NCBI GenBank assembly: GCA_038210445.1
Contig: JBBQWQ010000015.1
Coordinates: 1 to 64,000, forward strand
Length of the DNA stretch: 64,000 nucleotides
From: JABFRG01 sp038210445
GTDB taxonomy: Bacteria > Myxococcota_A > Polyangia > Polyangiales > Polyangiaceae
Direction of reading: 5' to 3'
The notes below the pieces were generated by a model. The model was not told the DNA's origin, did no database searches, and was given only the letters and a program-made list of their open reading frames with translations. Made by a program: the position numbers and the translations under genes. Shown in pieces: positions 17,532 to 25,971 of the stretch. Each line of letters starts with the position of its first letter. The stretch's first letter is position 1.

Positions 17532-18178
17532 GGAGTGTCTCCCGATCGTATGCGCGCGCTGGCGGCCTTTTCCGACGCGCCTTCGAGCTCGGCGGCGATG
17601 CGCGTGGCCAGCTTGCCCAAACGACTTCGCCATGCATAGAGGGCATCTGCGCTCATCTGCATGGTCGCGGCGATCTCTTCAATGGGTCGCTCTTCGATCA
17701 CCAGGAGCTCGAAGAGCTGCAGCCCCCGCGGGCTCAGCTCGGCGCGTATCCGCTCGAGCACACGCACCAAGAGGTCGCGCGCGTCGAGGCGCGCACCGTC
17801 GGCGCTGCTGGACCCCACGGCAAGCTCCAGGGTCGCGCCTTCGGTCGCATCCTCACGCCAGGCGCTCCTGCGCCCGCTCCGCAGAATGGACGCGGCCTGG
17901 TGCTCGGCCAGAAGGCCGACATAGCCCGCGAGCGAGAGCCCGCGTTCGGGCACCCAGCCGCGCAGGGCGCGGCCACCATCCTGGAAGAGGGCGGCGAACA
18001 CCTCCTGCATCAGGTCCTCCGCCAGCTGCCGCAGTTGGTCCGGCGTGCGACGACCATGCCGCTGCGCAACGCGGGTGATCCGCGTCCAGATGATCGGCGA
18101 GACCTCGTCGACGAACCGTCGCATCGCCGCGCGATCGCCGGCCAAGGCGCCGGGGAGGAGGTCTTCGAGTCCGCTCAC
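17528..18178 (-). CDS. ECF-type sigma-70 factor
   Basis: 216-residue sigma-70 family protein. Region 2 (about 10-95) has the AEDLMQEVFAALF helix of region 2.2. Region 4 (about 145-195) contains LSPRGLQLFELLVIEERPIEEIA and an HTH with MSADALYAWRSRLGKL. It has no sigma-1.1 or region 3, as expected for an ECF factor. The start is GTG at 18178; the residue order VSGLEDLL is coding-like and no ATG is available. It is coupled by ATGA to the membrane partner. Target promoters are not known. Confidence 0.88.
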   Translation of the reverse strand: MSGLEDLLPGALAGDRAAMRRFVDEVSPIIWTRITRVAQRHGRRTPDQLRQLAEDLMQEVFAALFQDGGRALRGWVPERGLSLAGYVGLLAEHQAASILRSGRRSAWREDATEGATLELAVGSSSADGARLDARDLLVRVLERIRAELSPRGLQLFELLVIEERPIEEIAATMQMSADALYAWRSRLGKLATRIAAELEGASEKAASARIRSGDTP

Positions 18179-18222
18179 TCCCAAAGGCCTACCACACTCG
18201 CGCGGCGCCACGCATCGCCCGC

Positions 18223-19152
18223 TCAGGGACGCGTGCTGTAGCCTCGCACCGGCACCAGCTGCGCGCGCACGAAAGTCCGCACCGGCTCCGGCGCGGCGGC
18301 GAACCCGATGAGCGCCGCCGGAAGGGTCTTGGCCGGCACGAACACCGACCGCGTGTGGGAGCTCCATCCGCCGCGCGTACCGGCATAGCTGGCCGGAGCG
18401 ACGAAGCGCACGCTGAGCTCGAGATCGCCGGCGCGCGAGTGCGTGGGCAAGAGCTCGGTGAAGCGCTGGTCTCGGCGCTGCGCCGTCTCGCTCTCGTCGG
18501 CGTCGGCGTCGAGCGCCCGTTGGGCCCGCCCCTCGAGCGAGTCGTCGTCGGGAAACATGGCGGAACGCGGCGCCAGCTTGCGATGCGCAACGTCCCACAC
18601 GAACGAGTCCACGGCGACGCTGCCCGCGCCGCCACAGGCGAGAACATACGTGGTCTGCCGCAAGAACAGGTAGGGCCCGGCGCTCCCGGTGAGATCGATG
18701 ACCGACTGGAACGCCTGCACTGCGCGCTCTGGGCGCGGCGCCGGCAGCACGCGCAGCTCGTCGCCGGCATCGCTCACGAGGTAGAGCGACGAGCTGGCGC
18801 CCACACCCGCGGCGGGAGGTACGGCGTCGCTGGCGCCACTGGCCTTGACGGCGTCGCCGCAATCGCTCGTGGGAATGCTCTCCTCGCGGCGCTCGGCACT
18901 GAGCAGCGTACTGCCATCGTACATGGCGAGGCCCTTGCGCTCTTCGAGCACGTGCCCGGTGGCGTCGAGGAAGTAGCTGTGCTCGCCGTCGCCGTGCACG
19001 TCCTCGGTCCACACCACGGCCCGCGCGGCGGACGGGGCGGGTCGCGCTTGCGGCGGCATCGCGTCACGCGCGCTGCACGCCGAGGTCGTTACCTGGAGCG
19101 AGGCCATACCGACCACACACGCGACCCACCGCAACCGGGAAGAAGCTGCCAT
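18223..19152 (-). CDS. Secreted hypothetical protein
   Basis: 309-residue protein with an N-terminal signal sequence (about 1-26, ending TTSAC, an imperfect lipobox). Phrases such as YFLDATGHVLEERKGLAMYDGSTLL, LFLRQTTYVLAC and DSFVWDVAHRKLAP suggest a DUF-type beta-rich domain. I do not recognise the family. It is upstream of the sigma gene on the same strand with a 44-base gap, so it could share the transcript. Divergent manA starts 145 bases away. Confidence 0.65.
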   Translation of the reverse strand: MAASSRLRWVACVVGMASLQVTTSACSARDAMPPQARPAPSAARAVVWTEDVHGDGEHSYFLDATGHVLEERKGLAMYDGSTLLSAERREESIPTSDCGDAVKASGASDAVPPAAGVGASSSLYLVSDAGDELRVLPAPRPERAVQAFQSVIDLTGSAGPYLFLRQTTYVLACGGAGSVAVDSFVWDVAHRKLAPRSAMFPDDDSLEGRAQRALDADADESETAQRRDQRFTELLPTHSRAGDLELSVRFVAPASYAGTRGGWSSHTRSVFVPAKTLPAALIGFAAAPEPVRTFVRAQLVPVRGYSTRP

Positions 19153-19296
19153 GGTCGCCTCTGTTACACGCCGCGTGCCGACCACCGGCCCGCACGATTT
19201 ACCCTGCTTTTTCCGAAAAGTCGGCGGGGAGCGTGGGCCGCGAGACACAGGCGCGTGGGCGCATGCCGCGCCGGCGAGCGGTGGTATGGTCGCGGC

Positions 19297-20475
19297 ATGG
19301 ATCGATTGGAGAATGGTATCCAGCGCTACGCGTGGGGCTCGCACGTGGCCATTGCGTCGCTGCAGGGGCGCCCGGCGGCAGACCAGCCGGAGGCCGAGCT
19401 GTGGATGGGCGCGCACCCGCAGCTGCCCTCACACGTCACGCGCGGCAACGTTCGGCGTTCGCTCCGCGACTGCATCGCCGACGCGCCGGCGCGGGAGCTC
19501 GGCCCTTCGGTAGCCACGGCGTTCGGCGAGCTCCCCTTCCTGCTCAAAGTGCTCGCGGCCGAGGAGCCCCTCTCGCTCCAGGCCCACCCGAGCGCGGCCC
19601 AGGCCCTGGCGGGGTTCGCCCGGGAAGACGCCGAGGGCATTGCGCGCGATGCCCCGCAGCGTTCGTACCGCGACCCGCGCCACAAGCCCGAGCTCCTCTG
19701 CGCGCTCACCCCGGTCGATGCGCTCTGCGGCTTTCGGGCGCCCGCCGAGACAGCCCGGCTCTTTCGCGGGCTCGCAGCCCCTGCGCGCCTGGTCGAGCTC
19801 CTGGAGGCGGGCGATCTCCGCTCGGCGTTCGGCGACTTGCTCGCGCGCGACGCCGGGTCGCGAGCAGCGCTCGTTTTGCACATGGTCGCCGCCTGCGCCG
19901 CGCCCCCCGCAGGCTTCGAGCGCGAGTGCGCGTGGGCCACGCGCCTCGCCGCGAAGTACCCGGGCGACGTTGGCGTGGTGTCGGCCTTGCTCTTGAACCT
20001 GCTCCAGCTGGCGCCGGGCGAGGCGCTCTACCTCGATGCCGGTAACTTGCACGCATACCTCCACGGCGTCGGCGTGGAGCTCATGGCCAGCTCCGACAAC
20101 GTGCTGCGTGGCGGGCTCACCCAAAAGCACATGGACGAGCGGGAGCTGCTGGCGGTGCTCGACTTCTCTCCCATCGAAGCGCGGCCGGTGCCGGTGCTCC
20201 AGAGCTCGCCGGAGGAGCGCACCTACCAGACGCCGGCCCGGGAGTTCTGCCTCTCGCGCCTCGACGTCGGCAGCCGCGAAGTGCGCAGGCCCCTCGACGG
20301 CCCGGAAATCTGGCTGCTCACGCAAGGTACGGCAACGCTCCGCAGCGCGCGCGGGGAGCTGGTGCTGGAGCCCGGGGAGTCGGCGTTCGTGTCCGCCGAA
20401 GACGGCTTTGTGCACGCGGAGGAGACGCGCGCCGGCGGCGGCGTGCTCTACCGCGCGCGGGTGGCTTCGCGTTGA
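19297..20475 (+). CDS. manA: Mannose-6-phosphate isomerase, class I
   Basis: 392-residue zinc enzyme interconverting fructose-6-P and mannose-6-P, feeding mannose-containing polysaccharide and glycoprotein synthesis. Class I pattern is visible: NGIQRYAWGS at the N-terminus, AELWMGAHPQLPS, FLLKVLAAEEPLSLQAHPS with the Q-A-H zinc site, HKPELLCALT (Glu ligand) and YLDAGNLHAYLHGVGVELMASSDNVLRGGLT with the second His and catalytic Arg. The ATG at 19297 begins MDRLENGIQRYAWG, the canonical start. No other mannose genes are nearby. Confidence 0.95.
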   Translation: MDRLENGIQRYAWGSHVAIASLQGRPAADQPEAELWMGAHPQLPSHVTRGNVRRSLRDCIADAPARELGPSVATAFGELPFLLKVLAAEEPLSLQAHPSAAQALAGFAREDAEGIARDAPQRSYRDPRHKPELLCALTPVDALCGFRAPAETARLFRGLAAPARLVELLEAGDLRSAFGDLLARDAGSRAALVLHMVAACAAPPAGFERECAWATRLAAKYPGDVGVVSALLLNLLQLAPGEALYLDAGNLHAYLHGVGVELMASSDNVLRGGLTQKHMDERELLAVLDFSPIEARPVPVLQSSPEERTYQTPAREFCLSRLDVGSREVRRPLDGPEIWLLTQGTATLRSARGELVLEPGESAFVSAEDGFVHAEETRAGGGVLYRARVASR

Positions 20476-20715
20476 GCGCCCGACATTTGTAGGTATTCTG
20501 CACGCAAAACCGCGTCCCGGTCGGAGAACGTCGGTTCTTGTCTTACCCTCGAATGCGCCAATTCAGCGCGCATCGGCGCTGCGCGCCCGGGAACTGGATC
20601 GAAGGACCCCCAGACGCTTCCCTCGAGGCCCCAGCGCAGGTACAGTTTCAGCGTGGAATCTTGACCCCACTGTTGGAACGATTCCTGCTCGATATGACCC
20701 CTCGTGAGGACTGGA

Positions 20716-22185
20716 ATGGCTGAATCGAAGGCGCGACCCCCGGCGCCTCCCCGCCCGAATCAGGTGCGCGCGGCGGCCAAGGCAGGCGCGAGCGTCGCCC
20801 CGGCCGCGCCGCGCAAACCCGAGGCCCCGAAGGCGCCGGCGCCTGCGGTGGGCAGCCCTGCGCCGCAGGCGCTCGGCAGCAGCCCGCGTCTCATTTCTCC
20901 CCGCGCCCCCGAGGCCGCAACCCCCGCGGCCGCCAAGCCGCAGCCGCCCGGCAAGCCCACTTCGTTGCCCACCAAGAGCGCGACGCCGCCTCCGTTGCGG
21001 AAGCCGCTCACCTCCACCGCGCCACTCGCGCCCAGCCTAGCGAACGCCCCGAAAGCCCCCACCAAGCTCAGCTCCACCGCGCCGCTCGCGACCAGCGCCC
21101 TCGACGCGGCCAAGACCGTGTCGACGGAAGCGCCGGTGAAGAAGCCGCTCACCGCCACCGCGCCGCTCTCTCCCGCGACGCCGGGTCGGCCGCTGCGTCC
21201 GAGCCATTCGGGCCATCCGAGCGCGCCTCCGCCGCTACCCGCTCGCGCGGCCCCGAAACCAGCCGCAATGTCTTCGGCGCCGGCCCTTCCGCTCATCACT
21301 GCCACCCAGAGCACGCCGGGCGGCCTCGCCGACGAGACCGTGGCCGAGGGCTCGCCAGTCTACGGCGGCCCCTTCGACACCGCTGCACACCAGGCCATCG
21401 ACGAAGACATGGAGGACGCTCCCACCATGGCCACCGCGGCGCCGGAGTTCGAGGCTGCCCTCGACGAAGTGCTCGCCGCCCGTCGCAACGCGCCGGTGGA
21501 CCTCGGGCGCACGCTCGCGGTCGAGGCGCTGCGGGCGCAAGCTCGCCAAGCACCGGCCCCCGCTCCGCAAGCCCCAACGCCTTCGCTGCCCGCTCACGCG
21601 ACCGACCTGGCGGAGCAAACGCACACGATGGTGATGCCGTCTGCGCCCCCGCCGCCCCCGCCCTCGAACGCGCCCAAGTTCGACGAAGCACTGTTCCAGG
21701 CCCCGTCGGTCACGCCCCGCGTGCTCGCCGCCAAGGCCGCGCTACCGCCATTCCGTCCGCGCATCGAAACCGCCGATCACTTCGAACCGAGCGGCGATCA
21801 ATACGTGCCCGACGCCGACCTAATGTGGAAACCCGGTGAGCCAGCCGGCGACATGATGCCCCCGCAGCCGGCGCTCCTGCAGTCGCGAAGCGCGCCCACT
21901 GTGCAAACCCACGCAGTGCCCCCGCCCGGCGCACGCCCGCCGGAGCCGCGCGCGTCGAGCTTCGGCGACAACGAGTTTTGGGCTCCGCCGCCCGACTACC
22001 GCGGCGCGCTTCCGACCACCGGCGCCAACGTCGTCGTCCCCGACCTCATCGACGCATCCATGCGCAGTCCGTTGTCTCAGAGCATCGGCGTCAGCAAGCC
22101 GCGAATTCCCGCCAGCTACGCCATCGTCGGGGCAGCGGTGCTGGCCACCATGCTCTGCGCGCTCGCCATCGCCTTTTCGCGCTGA
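20716..22185 (+). CDS. Low-complexity Ala/Pro-rich tail-anchored protein
   Basis: 489-residue protein with no signal peptide. The first 330 residues are Ala/Pro/Ser-rich with repeats of (S/A)TAPL (near 100, 120 and 155). A C-terminal TM segment (about 466-486) ends in six residues, i.e. a tail-anchored topology with a long disordered cytosolic domain. Start ATG at 20716 has GAGGA upstream. The function is unknown; such proteins are often scaffolds. No domain is recognised, although the C-terminal segment before the TM contains a conserved-looking PDLIDASMRSPLS. Confidence 0.65.
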   Translation: MAESKARPPAPPRPNQVRAAAKAGASVAPAAPRKPEAPKAPAPAVGSPAPQALGSSPRLISPRAPEAATPAAAKPQPPGKPTSLPTKSATPPPLRKPLTSTAPLAPSLANAPKAPTKLSSTAPLATSALDAAKTVSTEAPVKKPLTATAPLSPATPGRPLRPSHSGHPSAPPPLPARAAPKPAAMSSAPALPLITATQSTPGGLADETVAEGSPVYGGPFDTAAHQAIDEDMEDAPTMATAAPEFEAALDEVLAARRNAPVDLGRTLAVEALRAQARQAPAPAPQAPTPSLPAHATDLAEQTHTMVMPSAPPPPPPSNAPKFDEALFQAPSVTPRVLAAKAALPPFRPRIETADHFEPSGDQYVPDADLMWKPGEPAGDMMPPQPALLQSRSAPTVQTHAVPPPGARPPEPRASSFGDNEFWAPPPDYRGALPTTGANVVVPDLIDASMRSPLSQSIGVSKPRIPASYAIVGAAVLATMLCALAIAFSR

Positions 22186-22202
22186 CTCCGCACCTGGCGA
22201 AG

Positions 22203-23390
22203 TCAGAGGAAGCTGGGAGCCGGCCGGCCGAACAGGTAGCCCTGAAAGAGGTCGACGTGGAGCTGCGCCAGACACGCCCATTCGGCCGACGTCTCGACCC
22301 CCTCGGCCACCACCGCGATGCCAAGGTCCATGGCGATCTCCACCACCGAGCGCACGGCGCGCTGGTGCACGACCGAGGTATCCACCGCGCGCACCAGCGT
22401 CATGTCGAGCTTCACGTAGTCGGGCTTCAGCGGCGCAAAGCTGGTGAGCGGCGCGCGCCCCGAGCCCACGTCATCGATGCCGATGCGAAACCCCATGCTG
22501 CGGAGCTCGCCCAGCCGCCGCTCCAGATCGGCCAGGGGCGTGCTGTCTTCGCGCTCGGTGATCTCGAGCACCACCCGGTGTGCCGTTTTCGACAGCGGAG
22601 CACGTGCATCATACAGCGAGTCCTGCAGGAGCTCTCGCGGGTGCATGTTCAAGAAAAGGTCGCAGGCGTCGGGAAGGTCGGACATGGCCGAACAGGCCAG
22701 ACTTCGCAATCGTTCGCTCACCGCCACCAGGCGCCCCCACTCCTCGGCCGCATCGAGAAAATCGAGCGGCGAGGGAAACCCCAGGTGGCCCGTTCGCAGA
22801 AAGGCCTCGTACCCCCGGGGACGCGACCCCGGCGAGCTCTCGCCGGCCCGGAACGTCGCCGCGTCGTCGTGGGCGCCCACGATGGGCTGAAACACCAGAT
22901 GCAGCGTCTCTTCGGCCCGAGCCACCTCGGCCTGGCCACCGCCGGCGTTCACGGCGATCACGTCTTCGCGCCGCGCAATCGCCGCCCGAACTGCCTCCAC
23001 CAGGGTGACGATGGAGATGGGCTTGAGCAAGACCACCACCGTCGAGAGGGTTGCTTGCTCGAGCGAAGCCGGCGGCCCCGCCGCGCCGGTCACCAAAACG
23101 AACGGCGTATCAGCGTCGTAGGCGCGCGCCACGGTGAGCAGATCGACGCCGGTGGCGCGCGGCATGTTCACGTCGCTGACCACCGCCCGAAACCGCTCCT
23201 TGGCCAGGCGCGCAGAAGCCGCGAGCGCGTTGGTCTCGGTCTCGACGAGGTAACCCGCGTTGCGCAAAGCGCGGCCCAGCGCACGCACGATCATCTCGTC
23301 GTCGTCCACCAGCAGCACCGGCAGATCGGCGGTTGCCACGGACGTAACCCTCGAGAGTCGCTCGGTCGCCGGTTCCGTTCCATCGCGCAT
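22203..23390 (-). CDS. Response regulator with EAL-type cyclic-di-GMP phosphodiesterase domain
   Basis: 395-residue cytosolic protein: an N-terminal receiver domain (about 20-140; DDDE, VVSDVNMP with the phospho-Asp, LLKPIS with the Lys) joined to an EAL domain (about 160-395). EAL motifs: YEAFLR (Phe instead of Leu), NMHPREL, EITERE, IGIDDVGSG, VKLDMTL, VVAEGVET and FQGYLFGRP, so all metal-binding and catalytic acids appear present. It should hydrolyse c-di-GMP to pGpG, controlled by phosphorylation; no cognate kinase is adjacent. The start at 23390 is preferred because the 17 residues encoded upstream are unlike the family. Confidence 0.9.
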   Translation of the reverse strand: MRDGTEPATERLSRVTSVATADLPVLLVDDDEMIVRALGRALRNAGYLVETETNALAASARLAKERFRAVVSDVNMPRATGVDLLTVARAYDADTPFVLVTGAAGPPASLEQATLSTVVVLLKPISIVTLVEAVRAAIARREDVIAVNAGGGQAEVARAEETLHLVFQPIVGAHDDAATFRAGESSPGSRPRGYEAFLRTGHLGFPSPLDFLDAAEEWGRLVAVSERLRSLACSAMSDLPDACDLFLNMHPRELLQDSLYDARAPLSKTAHRVVLEITEREDSTPLADLERRLGELRSMGFRIGIDDVGSGRAPLTSFAPLKPDYVKLDMTLVRAVDTSVVHQRAVRSVVEIAMDLGIAVVAEGVETSAEWACLAQLHVDLFQGYLFGRPAPSFL

Positions 23391-23481
23391 GAACCCCCGC
23401 CTCCTCTCAACCGTGAGCTGGTGAGACGTGAAGGATACCAAGAAGTCGCCCCCTGACGACGCTCACAACGGGCGAAGGTGG

Positions 23482-23568
23482 GATCCACGGGTGGATCTTC
23501 ATGGGCTCACCCCGCGCACGCGCGCAACCTGCAGCGATTGCAGGCGTTCCCGGAATCCTTACGGATTC
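23482..23568. promoter_or_regulatory. Three inverted repeats in a divergent intergenic region
   Basis: Between the divergent EAL response regulator and the clan CD-like lipoprotein lie three separate dyads. GATCCAC-GG-GTGGATC is at 23482-23497, CCTGCA-N5-TGCAGG at 23528-23544 and GAATCC-TTAC-GGATTC at 23553-23568. They differ in sequence, so they could be operators of different regulators or RNA hairpins. Binding and function are not shown by the sequence. Confidence 0.4.
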
Positions 23569-23632
23569 TTTAGGCCCTGCCCCATGTGCGACATGAACTC
23601 ACGTTGGCGTACCGCTTGCTTACTCCCAAGCC

Positions 23633-25237
23633 ATGCGAAAACGCGCCCTGCTGACGACTCCGCTCCTGTGCCTCGCGATTGCCTCCGGCGGCTGCGCCGC
23701 TTCGTCGGACGACGACGTGAAGACCGGCGACGACGACTTCTCGAGCAGCCAGGCCACGCTCCTCGACTTCGAGTTCAACGGCGAGGTGCAAACCAGCGGC
23801 ACCTTCTTCGGTGGCGCGCAGGCGATCATCAACGACCAGATGCTCTACACCATCGGCCAGCTCAACGGCGACGACTCGGTGGGCCGCCTCGATCGCCTCA
23901 AGCTCACCAACGTGCAGCAAACGCGCACCGCCGACGGCAAGACCAAGATCACCTACACGGCGCGCTTGCCCGTTTCCTGGGGCGCGAAGGCGAACCTCCC
24001 CACCAAGTACGAATTCACGCTCCCGCGTGACGCCAGCTACGAGGGCCAGCAGGCCTTCACAACCAAGTACAAAACCCTCTGCGCAGAGCGCGGCGCCCAC
24101 GACGTCGATGCCGGCAGCATGTGGTACTACTACCGGCCCAAGGGGTGCACGCCCGACGCCGCCGACGTGGTGAAGTTCACCGCCACGGCTTCGAAGTCGC
24201 TCGAGAACACCGAAGGCAAATACCCCGAGTACGACAAGGTCTGGGAAGACGGTCAGCTCAACATGGTGGCCATCTTCGGCAAGTACGAAGACGGCAAGAC
24301 CTCGGGCGACGCCGGCATCGACGCCTACAACCGCTTCCTCGCCACCATGCGCACCGAGCTCTCGCGCTACGCGCTCACCACCGAGCCGGCCACGGTGCCT
24401 GCCTCACCCGGCGTGTCGGCGCCCGACGTCACCTTCAACGCCACGCTCCCCGACGGCAAGAAGGTGAGCGTCACCGCGCTCCTGGTCGACAACGTTCGCA
24501 CCGCCGACGCCAACTTCAACACCCGCTACAACGCCCTCTCCACCAACGCCGACATCATCTCCTACAACGGTCACGCCGGCCTCGGGCAGAACGTGCGCGC
24601 GCTGGCCCAGAAGGGCAGCTGGAAGGCCGGCAAGTACGTCATCGTGTTCATGAACGGCTGCGACACCTTTGCCTACGTCGACGGCTCGCTTGCCGAAACG
24701 CGCGCCCGCATCAACGCCGACGACCCCACCGGCACCAAGTACATGGAGTTCATCACCAACACGCTGCCGGCGTTCTTCGCGTCGATGGCCAACGCCTCGA
24801 GCACGCTCATGAAGGGCCTCCTTCGCTACGACGCGCCGATGACCTACGACCAGATCTTCCAAGGCATCGACGACTCGCAGGTGGTGGTCGTCACCGGCGA
24901 GGAAGACAACACCTTCACCCCCGGCAGCCAGCCGCCCGCCAGCAATTGGCAGGGCATCCGCGAGAGCTTCGAGGTAGCCCGGGGCGTCGAACGGCGCTTC
25001 GAGACCGGCACCCTTCAACCCGGCAGCTACGCCTTCGACATCACCGGCACCGGCGACGCAGACCTCTACGTGAAGGTGGGAAGCGCAGTGAGCAAGACCG
25101 CCTACGACTGCCGACCCTACAAGGGCGGCTCCGCCGAGAGCTGCGTGGTCAAGGTCACCACCCCGGCCAACGTCTCGGTCATGGTGCGCGGGTACGTAGC
25201 CTCGAGCAAGGTCGCGATCGTCGGCAAGAAGCAGTAA
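23633..25237 (+). CDS. Lipoprotein with possible clan CD (caspase/gingipain-like) peptidase core and PPC-like tail
   Basis: 534-residue lipoprotein (signal to Cys21, IASGGC, then an Asp-rich linker). The N-terminal 230 residues are of unknown fold. A His-Gly element in YNGHAGLG (His314) is followed 29 residues later by VIVFMNGCDTFAYVD (Cys343). Two residues in this order, each after a beta strand, are the dyad layout of clan CD (caspase, gingipain, clostripain) peptidases. The C-terminal domain (about 450-534: LQPGSYAFDITGTGDADLYV, SCVVKV) resembles the bacterial pre-peptidase C-terminal (PPC) domain. Likely a cell-surface protease or adhesin. The dyad is an inference. Confidence 0.62.
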   Translation: MRKRALLTTPLLCLAIASGGCAASSDDDVKTGDDDFSSSQATLLDFEFNGEVQTSGTFFGGAQAIINDQMLYTIGQLNGDDSVGRLDRLKLTNVQQTRTADGKTKITYTARLPVSWGAKANLPTKYEFTLPRDASYEGQQAFTTKYKTLCAERGAHDVDAGSMWYYYRPKGCTPDAADVVKFTATASKSLENTEGKYPEYDKVWEDGQLNMVAIFGKYEDGKTSGDAGIDAYNRFLATMRTELSRYALTTEPATVPASPGVSAPDVTFNATLPDGKKVSVTALLVDNVRTADANFNTRYNALSTNADIISYNGHAGLGQNVRALAQKGSWKAGKYVIVFMNGCDTFAYVDGSLAETRARINADDPTGTKYMEFITNTLPAFFASMANASSTLMKGLLRYDAPMTYDQIFQGIDDSQVVVVTGEEDNTFTPGSQPPASNWQGIRESFEVARGVERRFETGTLQPGSYAFDITGTGDADLYVKVGSAVSKTAYDCRPYKGGSAESCVVKVTTPANVSVMVRGYVASSKVAIVGKKQ

Positions 25238-25256
25238 CGCGCGCCCGCGATAGCGC

Positions 25257-25293
25257 ACGGGCGGTCCGCTCTTCGGAGCAGGCCGCCCGTTTT
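25257..25293 (+). terminator. Rho-independent terminator with TTCG loop
   Basis: ACGGGCGG pairs with CCGCCCGT and GCTC pairs with GAGC around a TTCG tetraloop, with a small internal loop, giving a strong hairpin. A run of T follows (25290-25293). It lies 19 bases after the stop of the clan CD-like lipoprotein gene and probably ends its transcript. Confidence 0.8.
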
Positions 25294-25314
25294 GCGTTCG
25301 CCGCGTTCGCTTCC

Positions 25315-25932
25315 CTACTCGTCCATCGAGTCGCAGTGGGTCGCGTACAGGTGGCCCGTGACCGTGCCGCCGTTGGCGTAGGTCGCGGTCACGTCGAACG
25401 CCACGAACGCCGACGAAGCGGGCGAGAGCGAGAGCGCCACCGGCTTCACTTCGATGCGTGTAGCCTTCACCGATGGGTTGGCGGTGGTGACGATGTCGCC
25501 CTTGAAGTCCAAAAATGCACCGGTGATGCCGTCGACCTGCATCGTCGCGTCTTGAAAAGGCACCACGCCGTCGATGATGGCGGTACGGTCGGGCGTCTTC
25601 GACCCGTTCGCCGGGCACGCCAGATCGCCGCCGATAAAGGCCTCCACGTGCAGGCTCTTGACCGGGTTGCCGGTGAAGCCGAACTGCGCGCGAAGGAAGG
25701 TGTCGGTCTTGCCGTTCATGGCGAGCACCAACGCGGTCTTTTGGCACGCGGCATCGCACGCGGCGAGCCCACCAGCGGCGTCGCCCCCGGCATCGAGCGA
25801 GGCCGAATCGCCGCCGGCGTCGCCGGCCGCACCGCCGCTGGAGCTCGAGCTGGAGCCGGCGGGCGCGGGCGACGAAGAGGAGCAACCGAGCAGAACCGAG
25901 GCAACCAAGAAAAGGCCGAAGGAACGCCGCAT
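25315..25932 (-). CDS. Lipoprotein of unknown function
   Basis: 205-residue lipoprotein. The lipobox LLGC (Cys17) is followed by a long Ser/Gly/Ala/Asp linker (about 18-60). The mature domain begins with CDAACQKT and is beta-rich (FGFTGNPVKSLHVEAFIGGDLAC...). Phrases such as GHLYATHCDSMDE at the C-terminus supply further Cys. Not recognised. The ATG at 25932 is chosen for the signal peptide. It is divergent from the kynureninase-like gene with only 39 bases between start codons, so the promoters must overlap. Confidence 0.7.
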   Translation of the reverse strand: MRRSFGLFLVASVLLGCSSSSPAPAGSSSSSSGGAAGDAGGDSASLDAGGDAAGGLAACDAACQKTALVLAMNGKTDTFLRAQFGFTGNPVKSLHVEAFIGGDLACPANGSKTPDRTAIIDGVVPFQDATMQVDGITGAFLDFKGDIVTTANPSVKATRIEVKPVALSLSPASSAFVAFDVTATYANGGTVTGHLYATHCDSMDE

Positions 25933-25971
25933 CCGCTTCGTTCTACCACGAAGGCCCGGTACAAATGCGGC

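Noticed and set aside
24121..25971. Open frame reaching upstream of the kynureninase-like gene
   Set aside because: The upstream part is Arg/His-rich and overlaps the clan CD-like lipoprotein and a divergent lipoprotein gene; the enzyme starts at 25972.
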